Of a stretch of DNA of 64,000 nucleotides, positions 25,778-34,767 are shown one piece after another. The notes beneath the pieces were generated by a model, which made no database searches, was not told the DNA's origin, and saw only the letters and a list, made by a program, of their open reading frames with translations. The stretch is taken from NCBI RefSeq assembly GCF_046237625.1, contig NZ_CP143545.1:1984001-2048000 (forward strand). The letters run 5' to 3'. Source of the stretch: Paraperibacillus esterisolvens. GTDB taxonomy: Bacteria > Bacillota > Bacilli > Bacillales > DSM-1321. A program made the position numbers and the translations under genes. Every line of letters starts with the position of its first letter. Position 1 is the stretch's first letter.

Positions 25778-26356
25778 ATGAAGAGAATCGCAGTCATAAC
25801 AGCAGGGAAAACACATAGCGGGAAGACCACCTTTGCAAGAGAATTAGAACAGAAATTAGACCATTCCATTGTGATCGATCAGGACAATCATGCAGCATTT
25901 ATTAATACTTATTATAGAAAACTATTGCCCAAGGATGGTCCTAATACCATTAAATATGCCATCACCCAGACCATTGCCGACTATGCAGTGAAGGAGACAG
26001 ATTTCCATCTCATCATCTGCAGCTCAAACCTCAGCCGAAAGGGGCGTACGGCTTTGCTGAGTTATTACCGGAATCAAGGATTTTCAACCGTTCTAGTTTC
26101 TTTTCAAATAAGTGAAGACATTCTCCGTGAAAGGGTGAAGAACAGCAGCCGCAGCACTGATATTTTCAGAAGTGCTGCGAGTTTCCAGGAAGTGCTTGCG
26201 AGGCAGTCGGCCGAATCCCTGCAGGCCGATAAGGGAGCACCTTCAGAGGATGAAGCGGATTATTTTTTTGAAATAAAAAGCAGCGAGGAAGTTCGGGAAG
26301 TCATTAGTACGATAACGAATATTAATTACGACCAAAATGAGCTCGCGGAGAAGTAG
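25778..26356 (+). CDS. P-loop ATP-binding protein / kinase-like
   Basis: The 192-aa protein has an N-terminal Walker A motif (GKTHSGKTTFAREL at ~10-23), an acidic DQDNHA following strand 2, and a LIICSSNLSRKGR region as in small-molecule kinases and zeta-toxin-like P-loop proteins. The substrate is unknown and no antitoxin gene is adjacent. The last codons lie inside a 51-bp tandem repeat array, so the present C-terminus (NYDQNELAEK) was probably created by the array. The GGCGGAGGG ribosome site is good. Confidence 0.75.
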   Translation: MKRIAVITAGKTHSGKTTFARELEQKLDHSIVIDQDNHAAFINTYYRKLLPKDGPNTIKYAITQTIADYAVKETDFHLIICSSNLSRKGRTALLSYYRNQGFSTVLVSFQISEDILRERVKNSSRSTDIFRSAASFQEVLARQSAESLQADKGAPSEDEADYFFEIKSSEEVREVISTITNINYDQNELAEK

Positions 26357-26597
26357 AAATGGTTGTAAAGGAATGATTACAACCAAAAAGAGCCTGATGA
26401 GAAGGCAAAATGGTTGTAAAGTGAGGATTACGACCAAAAAGAGACTGCTGAGAAGGAAAAATGGTAGTAAAGGAATGATTAGAACCAAAAGGGTCCTGAT
26501 GAGAAGGCAAAATGGTTGTAAAGTGAGGATTACGACCAAAAAGAGCCCGCTGAGAAGGAAAAATGGTAGTAAAGGAATGAGTAGAACCATTTTTTTA
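26325..26597. repeat. 51-bp tandem repeat array, each unit a potential hairpin
   Basis: A partial unit (26325-26356) is followed by four full 51-bp units starting at 26357, 26408, 26459 and 26510 and a last partial unit from 26561. Units alternate between two types, giving a 102-bp higher-order period: odd units have AAAGGAATGATTA, even ones AAAGTGAGGATTACG. Unit 1 holds a perfect 8-bp inverted repeat (GGTTGTAA/TTACAACC); units 2 and 4 keep it with one G-T wobble; units 3 and 5 have lost two pairs. Because 51 is divisible by 3, both strands give spurious long ORFs here. There are no unique spacers, so it is not CRISPR. Confidence 0.85.
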
Positions 26598-26696
26598 CTA
26601 GTAATAAATTTATATACTATACAATGATACCATAATTTGTAATTCATGGATATTTTACTATGACTGAGCCCCTGATCCAGGTGAAAGTCTGCACAC

Positions 26697-26730
26697 AAAA
26701 AGAGGTACCGCCATCCTGGCGGCACCTTTA
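26697..26730 (-). terminator. Terminator of the histidine kinase gene
   Basis: On the minus strand AGGTGCCGCC pairs with GGCGGTACCT around AGGAT, then TTTTTG. Confidence 0.9.
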
Positions 26731-27969
26731 TATTTTGTTTGGTTGATGTTCGAGATAGGAAGATGAAAGGGCAGGAAGGATCACTTCAATAGTGGTGCCC
26801 TGGTTGACTACGCTGTCTATTTTCAGTTCGCCGTTATGGGCTTCGATGATTTTGAAGCAGGTCATGAGGCCGAGGCCTGTTCCTTTTTCCTTTGTGGTAT
26901 AAAAAGGTTCGCCGAGTGTTGCGATGCGCTCCTGCGGAATCCCGATTCCCTGGTCGATGATATTGATGGAAATGAAATCACCATCCAGCTTTGTGACTTT
27001 CACGTCGATATTTCCGCCATCAGGCATTGCTTCGATTGAGTTCTTCAGCAGATTCAGAAACACCTGTTTCAGCTGCTTCTCTTCACAGCTGATTTTGGGA
27101 AGGTCGCTTTCAAGCTCAACGAATATCTGGACATTATTAAGGATGGATTGGGTGTTAATGAGTGTGACCACATCTTTTACGAGCAATTTCACATCCTGTT
27201 CCGCAAGAACAGAAGCAGTCGGTTTGGCGAGCACCAGGAATTCACCGACGATCGAGTTGATCCGTTCGAGTTCAGAAAGGACAATGTCAACATACTCTTC
27301 TTTCAGGTGGTTATTCTTGAAAAGCTGGATGAACCCCTTTATAGATGTCAGCGGGTTTCGGATTTCATGGGCAATTCCCGCCGCCATCTGGCCGAGAAGG
27401 GCAAGCTTTTCGGACTTTTGCAGCAGCCGGTCCGTTTCTTCCTTACGCTCCGTAACATCCTTGCCGATGGTCAAAATAGCCTTCTTGTAAGCGAAGGTAA
27501 TGCCTATGGAGGAGGCTTCGAAATAAAACATCGTGCCATCGAGGCGCTTTAACTTATATTCATATGTATCCATGCATTTATTTTCCTTGTTAATCTGCTT
27601 TACCCTGTAAGCCAGTTTATTTTTTGAATCCGGCACAACCCAGTCCAGGAGACACGAGCCTATAAGATCGTCCCGGCTCTTGGCACCTATCATTCTGGCG
27701 GCTGCCTGGTTAGCGTATAAAATTTTTTCATTATGGTGGATAACAACGGTCCTTGGGAGGGAATCGAGCAGTATTTTATAGCCTTCTTCATTTTCCCTGG
27801 CTTTCTTGTATTGCAGCCTGGAACGGTCATACTGCCAGCCGGCAAGCCAAGCTATCACGGTGAAAGCAAAAAAGTCCAAAGTGAAAAAAGCTTTATGATG
27901 AAAGATTGTCTGATAGAGGGTGAATGCTACCGAGATAATGATTAAAACCAACTGCCCCATAAAATTCAT
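26728..27969 (-). CDS. PAS-domain sensor histidine kinase (sporulation-kinase-like)
   Basis: The 413-aa protein has two N-terminal membrane segments (~5-20 and 28-45), a PAS domain (~65-185; SLPRTVVIHHNEKILYANQA), a HisKA domain with the phosphorylated His in IAHEIRNPLTSIKG, and a HATPase domain with N-box NLLKNSIEAM, G1 DQGIGIP and G2 GTGLGL. The layout resembles Bacillus KinC/KinE-type kinases that feed the Spo0 phosphorelay. No response regulator is adjacent, which supports an orphan phosphorelay kinase, but the target is inferred. The extracytoplasmic portion is minimal. Confidence 0.9.
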   Translation of the reverse strand: MNFMGQLVLIIISVAFTLYQTIFHHKAFFTLDFFAFTVIAWLAGWQYDRSRLQYKKARENEEGYKILLDSLPRTVVIHHNEKILYANQAAARMIGAKSRDDLIGSCLLDWVVPDSKNKLAYRVKQINKENKCMDTYEYKLKRLDGTMFYFEASSIGITFAYKKAILTIGKDVTERKEETDRLLQKSEKLALLGQMAAGIAHEIRNPLTSIKGFIQLFKNNHLKEEYVDIVLSELERINSIVGEFLVLAKPTASVLAEQDVKLLVKDVVTLINTQSILNNVQIFVELESDLPKISCEEKQLKQVFLNLLKNSIEAMPDGGNIDVKVTKLDGDFISINIIDQGIGIPQERIATLGEPFYTTKEKGTGLGLMTCFKIIEAHNGELKIDSVVNQGTTIEVILPALSSSYLEHQPNKI

Positions 27970-28487
27970 ATAAAGACCTCGTAGTTTAATTGATTTTTTC
28001 TATATCATAGCATAAATCCTGCTTCCGAAAATTAAAAAAACTCTCTTGTCCCAACATTTTAAGCTTATATTGTACAGAAATGATTATCCTTGAAAAGTTA
28101 GAGGAAGTATTAGATATCTACCTAGAATAGTACCTAGAAAAAAATAGAAGCAGAAGCTATTTTCCAGACTTTTCAAAAACAATTCTTAAGCAGCATGGCG
28201 GGCATGAGTCCAGTTTTGTACAGGACTCATGCCTTTTAATCTTGTCTTTATCCTTTTGTGATTATAATAATATATAATTTTTCATCTCTTGCATAATGTG
28301 TTCCATGCTATCAAGTCGTTATAATCCTGAAATTCTGATTTCTAAATAAGAATTTTGGATTATCGTAAATAAGTACCTGTTTTCAACATGTTAAAATCAT
28401 TTATAAAGGAATTGTATACAGAACCAATGTTCGTCTATAATGAATATAAGTATAAAATAAAATGGCTGAGCCAGAAGGAGAATTAAA
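27970..28487. other. Intergenic region with an orphan terminator hairpin
   Basis: At 28201-28233 a perfect 11-bp stem (GGCATGAGTCC/GGACTCATGCC) is followed by TTTTAATCTT on the plus strand. No gene lies upstream on that strand, since the histidine kinase is divergent. A short transcript starting near the TATATT-type box around 28066 could be a small RNA; this is speculative. Otherwise AT-rich with no coding signal. Confidence 0.35.
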
Positions 28488-28892
28488 ATGATTAAGCCTT
28501 ATTTGATGTTCAACAGAGAGTGTGAAGAGGCATTTACACTTTACCAGACGGCTTTTGATGGAGAAATACTCTCTCTTCAAAAATATGGAGATATGCCTCC
28601 AAATCCTGATTTTCCAATAAATGAAGATGACCGAAACCTAGTATTGCATTCCGAATTAAAACTGACTGAAACAGGCCTGATCATGGGTTCAGATTCTAAA
28701 AGAGACCCAGGGAACGGCGGGAAGGTAAGTATCAGTGTCGAGCTTGATTCAGAAGATAAGGCTAAAAAAGCATGGAACGCCCTAAAAGACGGGGGAAAAG
28801 TCCAAATGGACCTTCAGCCGGCATTCTTTGCTAAACTGCATGGATCTGTCCAGGATAAGTTTGGAGTTACTTGGATGTTTACCGTTAGTTAA
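28488..28892 (+). CDS. VOC superfamily protein (PhnB/YjdN-like)
   Basis: The 134-aa protein shows the PhnB-like glyoxalase fold: KPYLMFNRECEEAFTLYQTAFDG at the start, an ADFPINEDDRN-like centre (DFPINEDDRNLVLHSEL) and a DKFGVTWMFTV end. Members have paired beta-alpha-beta-beta-beta modules; most have no proven activity, although some bind metal or thiol conjugates. Good ribosome site (GAAGGAG). It is monocistronic as far as can be seen. Confidence 0.85.
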   Translation: MIKPYLMFNRECEEAFTLYQTAFDGEILSLQKYGDMPPNPDFPINEDDRNLVLHSELKLTETGLIMGSDSKRDPGNGGKVSISVELDSEDKAKKAWNALKDGGKVQMDLQPAFFAKLHGSVQDKFGVTWMFTVS

Positions 28893-28998
28893 AGATATGA
28901 AAAATCAGGCGTGGTGGTTTATCAGCCATGCCTGTTTTCAGTTGATGCGCTGCTGATTCTTTGCACCATGCGGCGAGGGTGTCCAAACCAAAAAAAGG

Positions 28999-29091
28999 TT
29001 ACATTAAATTCATCCATGCTATCAGTGTATTTACGAGGATGGATCCGATTCCAGCGTTTAATGATTTCAAGAATTGCTTGCTAAACCCCAT
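28999..29091 (-). CDS. Putative 30-residue amphipathic peptide
   Basis: A minus-strand ATG at 29091 has a strong AGGGGGGG ribosome site 6 nt upstream and opens 30 codons. The peptide starts MGFSKQFLKSLNAGIG and ends in SILVNTLIAWMNLM: short, cationic, hydrophobic and rich in Gly/Ser/Asn. Such composition is seen in leaderless bacteriocins, phenol-soluble-modulin-like peptides and type I toxins. No immunity or export gene is adjacent. An AACC-T7-GGTT hairpin lies just past the stop. Real translation is plausible because of the ribosome site; function is unknown. Confidence 0.4.
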   Translation of the reverse strand: MGFSKQFLKSLNAGIGSILVNTLIAWMNLM

Positions 29092-29229
29092 AATTTACCC
29101 CCCCTGAAAGCTTCGGATTAAATTTTATCCCTTCAGTTACAACGATTTTTTCTCCTGAAGATTATCATTTAATAACTTTCACCCATCACGTGGCTCTGGC
29201 TGTTTAAAGAGAGTGCTTTGAATTAAGGG

Positions 29230-29496
29230 TTACTCAATATTATTAATGAGTTTGTCAGCAGGAATATCGTCCATTTTCATAAGTTCGGTTGTTTCACCCA
29301 TATAAAGAGCATAAACAGTTGGAATTGCAATATGAGAAGAATCTTTAACCCAAAGTTTTAAACCGTTATTTCCTGCATTTGCACAAGCTTCTAAAGTTGT
29401 TATTAATTTGATGCATTTATTTGTCGTTTTTGTGTTTCTATTATATTTCAACTTGGAATATAAAAGGCGCACTTTAGGCGCAAAATTACAGCGCAA
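29230..29496 (-). CDS. Hypothetical protein, up to 88 aa
   Basis: The minus-strand frame looks protein-like mostly in its second half (TLEACANAGNNGLKLWVKDS ... IPTVYALYMGETTELMKMDD). The first ~25 residues are basic and low-complexity and may not be translated; no clear ribosome site precedes the ATG at 29496. It has no signal peptide or membrane segment. I do not recognise a family. It could be the remaining end of a longer gene. Confidence 0.45.
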   Translation of the reverse strand: MRCNFAPKVRLLYSKLKYNRNTKTTNKCIKLITTLEACANAGNNGLKLWVKDSSHIAIPTVYALYMGETTELMKMDDIPADKLINNIE

Positions 29497-29566
29497 AAAA
29501 AACTCTTTCTTGCGTAATCCGGAAACGTGCGTTCGTCCTGCTGCTGTGTTTCTCCTGGATTTTTGC

Positions 29567-29572
29567 TATAAT
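29567..29572 (+). promoter_or_regulatory. Extended -10 promoter for sbcDC
   Basis: TGCTATAAT at 29564-29572 gives a perfect -10 hexamer with an upstream TG, 63 bp before the sbcD start. No good -35 is visible, as is common for extended -10 promoters. Confidence 0.55.
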
Positions 29573-29634
29573 AGAAGGCAACTAGATAGAGTGCCGCTTT
29601 GGAATTAATTGTTGAAACACTATGAGGTGAAATA

Positions 29635-30777
29635 ATGAAATTTATACATACTGCCGATTGGCATTTAGGAAAAATAGTGCACGGTATTCATATGACTGAA
29701 GAACAGCGCGGGATGCTGATGCAATTCATCCAGCTTGTCGAAGAAGAACAGCCTGATGCGGTCGTGATTGCAGGCGACCTGTATGACCGTTCCGTGCCGC
29801 CCACAGAAGCGGTTGAGCTGCTCGATGAAATTCTATATAAAATTAATGTTGAAATGAAAATACCGATTGTGGCCATTGCGGGCAATCATGACAGTGCGGA
29901 ACGGCTTTCCTTTGGGACAAGCTGGTATCGAGAAAGCCGGTTATTCATCCAGGGAAAGCTATCGCGGAATTTAGACCCGGTTCAGATTGGCGGAGTGAAC
30001 TTTTACAGCATCCCTTATGCCGAGCCGGGAATGGTCCGGCATCTGCTGGAGGATGACAGCATCCACAGCCATCAGGATGCAATGAAGGCGCTCATTGGCA
30101 GGATTGAGAAACAACTAAATACCCGCGAACCCAATGTTCTGGTGGGCCATGCTTTTGTGCTTGGCGGCAAAGTTTCTGATTCAGAGCGCAATCTCTCAGT
30201 TGGCGGCTCTGGCTGCGTTTCTTCCGGGCTTTTTGAATGCTTTGATTATACTGCTCTTGGTCATCTTCACTCTCCGGATGCCATCTCCCACCCAAAGGTT
30301 TTTTATTCAGGCTCCCTGATGAAATACTCCTTTTCAGAGGCAAAACAGAAGAAGGCTGTATCGGTCGTGACTCTGTCAGCGAACGGCAGTTTTGATATAG
30401 AGAGCCGTTCGCTTCTGCCGCATAGGGATATGAGGGAAATTGAAGGTCATCTGGACGAGCTGCTGGATATTTCTTTCTATCAGTCTCAAAAACTGGATGA
30501 TTATATAAAGGTCACTCTTTTAGACGAAGGGTCGATCCTGGATCCGATGGGAAAGCTGAGGCAGGTATATCCGAATATCCTTCACCTGGAGCGGAAGTGG
30601 GATCTCACAGATCAGCGCCGCAAACAGTCATTCACCGTAAAGAGGGATGAAAAGAAATCGGAGCTTGATCTGTTTCAGACTTTTTATGCGAGCATGACGG
30701 ACCGTGAGTTCGATGATTCTAAGCTCGCAGTCATGACAGCGCTCATTGAGAAGACAAAAAGGGAGGGAGATTTCTGA
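29635..30777 (+). CDS. sbcD: Exonuclease SbcCD, nuclease subunit
   Basis: The 380-aa metallophosphoesterase has family motifs HTADWHLGK, AGDLYDR, AGNHDS, VGHAF and GHLH. With SbcC it forms the Mre11-Rad50-type complex that opens DNA hairpins and protein-blocked ends. The stop codon shares one base with the sbcC start (TGATG at 30775-30779), showing translational coupling. In many Bacillus genomes addB-addA lie directly upstream, but here the upstream DNA holds only small uncharacterised ORFs. Confidence 0.96.
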   Translation: MKFIHTADWHLGKIVHGIHMTEEQRGMLMQFIQLVEEEQPDAVVIAGDLYDRSVPPTEAVELLDEILYKINVEMKIPIVAIAGNHDSAERLSFGTSWYRESRLFIQGKLSRNLDPVQIGGVNFYSIPYAEPGMVRHLLEDDSIHSHQDAMKALIGRIEKQLNTREPNVLVGHAFVLGGKVSDSERNLSVGGSGCVSSGLFECFDYTALGHLHSPDAISHPKVFYSGSLMKYSFSEAKQKKAVSVVTLSANGSFDIESRSLLPHRDMREIEGHLDELLDISFYQSQKLDDYIKVTLLDEGSILDPMGKLRQVYPNILHLERKWDLTDQRRKQSFTVKRDEKKSELDLFQTFYASMTDREFDDSKLAVMTALIEKTKREGDF

Positions 30778-33700
30778 TGAAGCCTTTGAAGCTTACGATG
30801 CAGGCTTTTGGGCCTTATGCAAAAAAGGAAGAAATCGACTTCGCAGAACTTGGCAGCCGGACGATGTTTGTGATTTCCGGCAAGACGGGCGCTGGCAAAA
30901 CCACGATCTTTGACGGGCTCAGCTTCGCCATATATGGCAAGGCAAGCGGGGAGGACCGCAGCGGTAATGAACTGAGGAGCCAGTTTGCCGAAGATGATGT
31001 CCCGACAGAAGTTGCCCTCGAATTCTCACTGCGCGGAAAATTTTATTACATCAGCCGTTCCCCCCAGCAGGAGCGGAAGAAAAAGTCGGGGGAAGGAACC
31101 ACGACGGCGGGGGCAAAGGCAGAGCTTTACGAAATCAGGGACAGCGGGGAGCGGGAACTGCTCGGCGCAAATGTCAGGGATGTGGATGAAAAGATCAAAA
31201 ACATCATGGGACTGGATGCCAATCAGTTCAGGCAGATTCTCATGATTCCCCAGGGGGAATTCAGGAAGCTGCTGACTTCTGAGAGCAAGGATAAAGAAGT
31301 GATTCTCCAGCGCCTTTTTCATACAGAGATTTATAAGCAGATTGAAGAAAAGCTGCGGGAAGAAGCAACTTCCCTGAAAAAGCAGGCGGAAGCGAACCAA
31401 AGCGAGCGAAAAGGGCTCATCCGGGATATCCGTCCGTCCCTGGCTGATAATCTTCAGCAGGAAATGAACAGTGAAGAACCGAATGAATTGCGGATATTAA
31501 GTCTGCTTGCAGAGGAAATTTCACTTTCCGGCGATGCTCTCGCAGCTCTCACAAAAAAGGAACAAGACAAGCAATCAGAAAGAGACAAAATTCAAAAGAA
31601 CATCCATCAGGCTGAAGAATTGCTGCTGAAAATGAAGGAGCGGGACAGCCTTGTCAAAAAGAAGGAAGAGCTTGAGGGGAAGAAGTCCGAGGCGTACAAT
31701 GTAAAAAAAACCATCTTGCTTGCCGGAAAAGCTGCACAGCTGGAAAAGCAGGAGGAGTTTTATCTGAAAGCCGGCCGCAGTGTTAAACAAACCGAGGAAG
31801 AAACGGAACGGCTCAAGAATCAGAAACAGAAGCTCGCTCTCGCCTTGAAGGAAGCCGAATCCCTTCATGAAGCTGAGCTGTCCAGGGGTGCAGAGCGGGA
31901 AGCGGCCTCTGCCAGGGTACATGAACTTCAGCGGCTCCAGGCATCTGTGGCTGCATTTTCCGGCCTGCTCCAGGAAACCGAAAAGCTTAAGAATAAGCTC
32001 ATGCTCGTTAAAGATCATAAGCAGAAAACTGAACAAAGAGCAGAGGAACTGGAAAGAGAAGAAGAGGGACTTTATAAACAAAAAGAAGAAAGTGACAGGG
32101 CAGCCCTGCTCTTTTCAGAAAAGGAACGTACCTTTGAAAAACTTAAGCACGTTTTGACCGAGCTTGATAGAATCAAAAAAAGCACCGCGGATACCAAAGC
32201 TTCAGAACAAAAGCTTGCACAATCCGAGCAGACTTTAAAGAAGCGGTCAGATGAAATGCGTCTGGCTAAGGAACGTCTTGAACACCTGGAAGAGATGTGG
32301 AGAAAGTCGCATGCCGGCATTATTGCTGCCACCCTTGTGGACGGGACGCCTTGTGCGGTTTGCGGTTCGACACATCATCCGGCACCGGCAGCCGCGCTGG
32401 AAGGGCTGCCGAGAGAAGAGGAAATAAATGCGGCAAAAGAGCTGTATTCAGCTGCTGAACTGAAGAAATCCCAGGCTGAGAGCGCTTTTTACGGAGCAAG
32501 CTCCGCCTATGATGCAGCAGCAAAGATCCTTGATGAACGTATTAACACATTGAAGGAAAGTGTTCCTCAATTTGAACAGGACGGGCTGCAGGAACTTCAG
32601 CAACAATTGATGGCTGAAGCGGCGGAGCTTACAAAACAGCTGACTGGGCTGGAGCATCAAAAAGGAAAGCTGCCCTCTATCCTTGCGGAAATAAGCCGGG
32701 TCAAAGAGGAAAGAAACACTGTCAAGGAAAAACTGAAGAGCTATGCTCTGGAAGAAGAAAATTCCCGCAAAGATTTCATGGATACCGAGGCCAAGCTCCA
32801 GAACATGAAAGCATCCGTCCCGGAGAGCATCCGCACAGAGAAAGCATTCCAGACAGAACTATCATCTGCATCCCAACAGCTGAGGAAGCTGCAGCTTGCG
32901 CTGGAGAAATCCGCTGAACGTCTGGAGGCAGCCAGGCAGGAGCATTCAACAGTGGAGGCACTGCTTGCATCCGCAATCCAGCGGCTTCAGAAATTAAAAA
33001 CAGAGCTGGAAGAAGAACGGGCCCGGTTCCAGGAAGACATGAAAACACAGGGCTTCATAAAATATGGTGACTATACTTCAGCAAAAAAAACAGCAGACGA
33101 ACTGAAAAGACTGGAAGATGCACTCACAGCATACGAACAGCAGTATAATCAGGTGACCGGGCTCCTGGATGATTTGAATAAAAAGCTGGCGGGTGTTGAA
33201 GCGCCGGACCTTGAATCGCTGAAGGAAGCCTTCAGCGCTGTCAGCCTTGAGCTTGATGAGCTGCGTAATGAAAGCCGCCGGACATTAATGTGCCTTGAGG
33301 AAAACAAGAGGATTGAGCAAAAGCTTACGAACATGCTCTCTGAACAGAAGGAACTCGATGAAAAATATAAAGTAATCGGCCATCTTTATGAAGTTTCCCG
33401 CGGACAAAATCCCTTCAGAATCACTTTTGAAAGATATGTGCTGGCGGCTTTCCTTGATGATATCCTCGCCCAGGCAAATGGGAGGCTGGGCAAGATGACA
33501 GGGGGAAGATACCAGCTGATTCGCAAGGTTGATCCAACACGAAGGAACATACAGAGCGGTCTCGAGCTTTCTGTCTATGATCAATATACAGGCCAGGAGC
33601 GGCATGTAAAAACACTCTCAGGCGGCGAAAGTTTTAAGGCGGCCCTGGCGCTCGCCCTTGGTCTCGCAGATGTGGTCCAGCAGTACTCAGGCGGTGTTTC

Positions 33701-33911
33701 CCTGGAAACCATGTTCATTGATGAAGGATTTGGGACACTCGACCCCGAATCATTAGATAACGCTGTGGAAGCACTGGTCGATATCCAGAGCAGCGGCCGG
33801 CTCGTGGGCGTCATCTCACATGTGCCTGAGCTGAAAGAGCGGATTGACGTCTGTCTGGAAGTGTCGTCCACACAGGCAGGAAGCTATACAGAATTCAAGT
33901 TCACCAACTAA
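30777..33911 (+). CDS. sbcC: Exonuclease SbcCD, ATPase subunit
   Basis: The 1044-aa SMC/Rad50-like protein has Walker A GKTGAGKTTIFDGL near residue 35, long coiled coils (~180-510 and ~550-850), a zinc hook CAVC at about 525-528 in the middle, and the C-terminal signature LSGGESFKAALALALGL with Walker B METMFIDEGFGTLD. It dimerises through the zinc hook and controls SbcD nuclease access to DNA ends. Full length and intact. It is followed closely by the pantothenate kinase gene. Confidence 0.96.
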   Translation: MKPLKLTMQAFGPYAKKEEIDFAELGSRTMFVISGKTGAGKTTIFDGLSFAIYGKASGEDRSGNELRSQFAEDDVPTEVALEFSLRGKFYYISRSPQQERKKKSGEGTTTAGAKAELYEIRDSGERELLGANVRDVDEKIKNIMGLDANQFRQILMIPQGEFRKLLTSESKDKEVILQRLFHTEIYKQIEEKLREEATSLKKQAEANQSERKGLIRDIRPSLADNLQQEMNSEEPNELRILSLLAEEISLSGDALAALTKKEQDKQSERDKIQKNIHQAEELLLKMKERDSLVKKKEELEGKKSEAYNVKKTILLAGKAAQLEKQEEFYLKAGRSVKQTEEETERLKNQKQKLALALKEAESLHEAELSRGAEREAASARVHELQRLQASVAAFSGLLQETEKLKNKLMLVKDHKQKTEQRAEELEREEEGLYKQKEESDRAALLFSEKERTFEKLKHVLTELDRIKKSTADTKASEQKLAQSEQTLKKRSDEMRLAKERLEHLEEMWRKSHAGIIAATLVDGTPCAVCGSTHHPAPAAALEGLPREEEINAAKELYSAAELKKSQAESAFYGASSAYDAAAKILDERINTLKESVPQFEQDGLQELQQQLMAEAAELTKQLTGLEHQKGKLPSILAEISRVKEERNTVKEKLKSYALEEENSRKDFMDTEAKLQNMKASVPESIRTEKAFQTELSSASQQLRKLQLALEKSAERLEAARQEHSTVEALLASAIQRLQKLKTELEEERARFQEDMKTQGFIKYGDYTSAKKTADELKRLEDALTAYEQQYNQVTGLLDDLNKKLAGVEAPDLESLKEAFSAVSLELDELRNESRRTLMCLEENKRIEQKLTNMLSEQKELDEKYKVIGHLYEVSRGQNPFRITFERYVLAAFLDDILAQANGRLGKMTGGRYQLIRKVDPTRRNIQSGLELSVYDQYTGQERHVKTLSGGESFKAALALALGLADVVQQYSGGVSLETMFIDEGFGTLDPESLDNAVEALVDIQSSGRLVGVISHVPELKERIDVCLEVSSTQAGSYTEFKFTN

Positions 33912-33928
33912 TAATGGGGGGTGGGAAC

Positions 33929-34738
33929 ATGGTAACAACCAGTGTGGGCATTGATGCCGGCGGAACTCTCCTGAAGGCAGCCTACTATGAAAGAGAACAC
34001 CTTCATGTAAAAAAGTATCCGTACTCTGAGCTGTATTCCCTGTTGGAATGGATCAGCTTCCTTGCTCCCGGAGCAGAGTTCAAATTAACAGGCGGAAGGG
34101 CTGCTTTCATACAGGAACAACTCGGGGAAGCCAGGACTCAAATGATTGATGAATTCGAGGGAGTCACCCTGGGGGTCAGGCATCTGCTTGGAGCATCCAG
34201 CCCCTTGATGAAAAATGGATTCATCCTTGCCAATATCGGGACTGGGACAAGCATCCACTATATTTCGGCTGATGAATCCGAGAGGCTCACCGGCTCCGGC
34301 ATGGGAGGAGGCACTCTCATGGGACTCGCCTCACTTCTGGCTGGCAGCCAGGATTTCAAGGAAATTATGAGACTAGCTGAAAACGGTCATCGGGGTACAG
34401 TCGATCTCCAGGTAAAAGATATTTACGCTCCAGCCGAGCCGCCCATACCAGGACATTTTACAGCCAGCAATTTTGGCAGGGCATCGGAAATGAATGTGGG
34501 GAAAAAGGAAGATTTGATGGCAGCACTGACCGGTATGATCGCAGAAACCGTGGTACTGCTTTCCACCGGATCTGCCAGACTCAAAGAGGTACAGGACATT
34601 ATGTACATTGGCAATACCATAACCGGCAGCCCTCATTTTAAAGAAAGCCTGAAGGCAGTAACGGAAATCTTCGGCTTCCGGTATCATGAACTGGAACGCG
34701 GGGAATACAGCGGGGCAATCGGTGCTCTGCTCTCTTAA
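33929..34738 (+). CDS. coaW: Type II pantothenate kinase
   Basis: The 269-aa protein has the acetate/sugar-kinase fold: an N-terminal phosphate motif GIDAGGTLLKAAYY, the LANIGTGTSIHYI segment, and GSGMGGGTLMGLASLL. This is the CoaW pattern known from Staphylococcus and some Bacillus; it phosphorylates pantothenate in CoA synthesis and is refractory to CoA feedback in Staphylococcus. The ATG at 33929 with GGGGGGTGGG upstream is preferred over 33914. It sits 17 bp after sbcC, probably in one transcript. Confidence 0.9.
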   Translation: MVTTSVGIDAGGTLLKAAYYEREHLHVKKYPYSELYSLLEWISFLAPGAEFKLTGGRAAFIQEQLGEARTQMIDEFEGVTLGVRHLLGASSPLMKNGFILANIGTGTSIHYISADESERLTGSGMGGGTLMGLASLLAGSQDFKEIMRLAENGHRGTVDLQVKDIYAPAEPPIPGHFTASNFGRASEMNVGKKEDLMAALTGMIAETVVLLSTGSARLKEVQDIMYIGNTITGSPHFKESLKAVTEIFGFRYHELERGEYSGAIGALLS

Positions 34739-34767
34739 ACTATTGGAGCAATGAAGGGGCTTTAATC

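Noticed and set aside
26325..26597. CRISPR array
   Set aside because: Units are contiguous 51-bp copies without unique spacers, and no cas genes are present in the window.
26243..26725. Long minus- and plus-strand open frames with 17-residue periodic repeats
   Set aside because: They exist only because the 51-bp tandem unit is divisible by three; there is no ribosome site or independent coding signal.
26924..27552. Plus-strand ORFs of 188 and 134 codons
   Set aside because: They are antisense to the histidine kinase domains and lack start signals.
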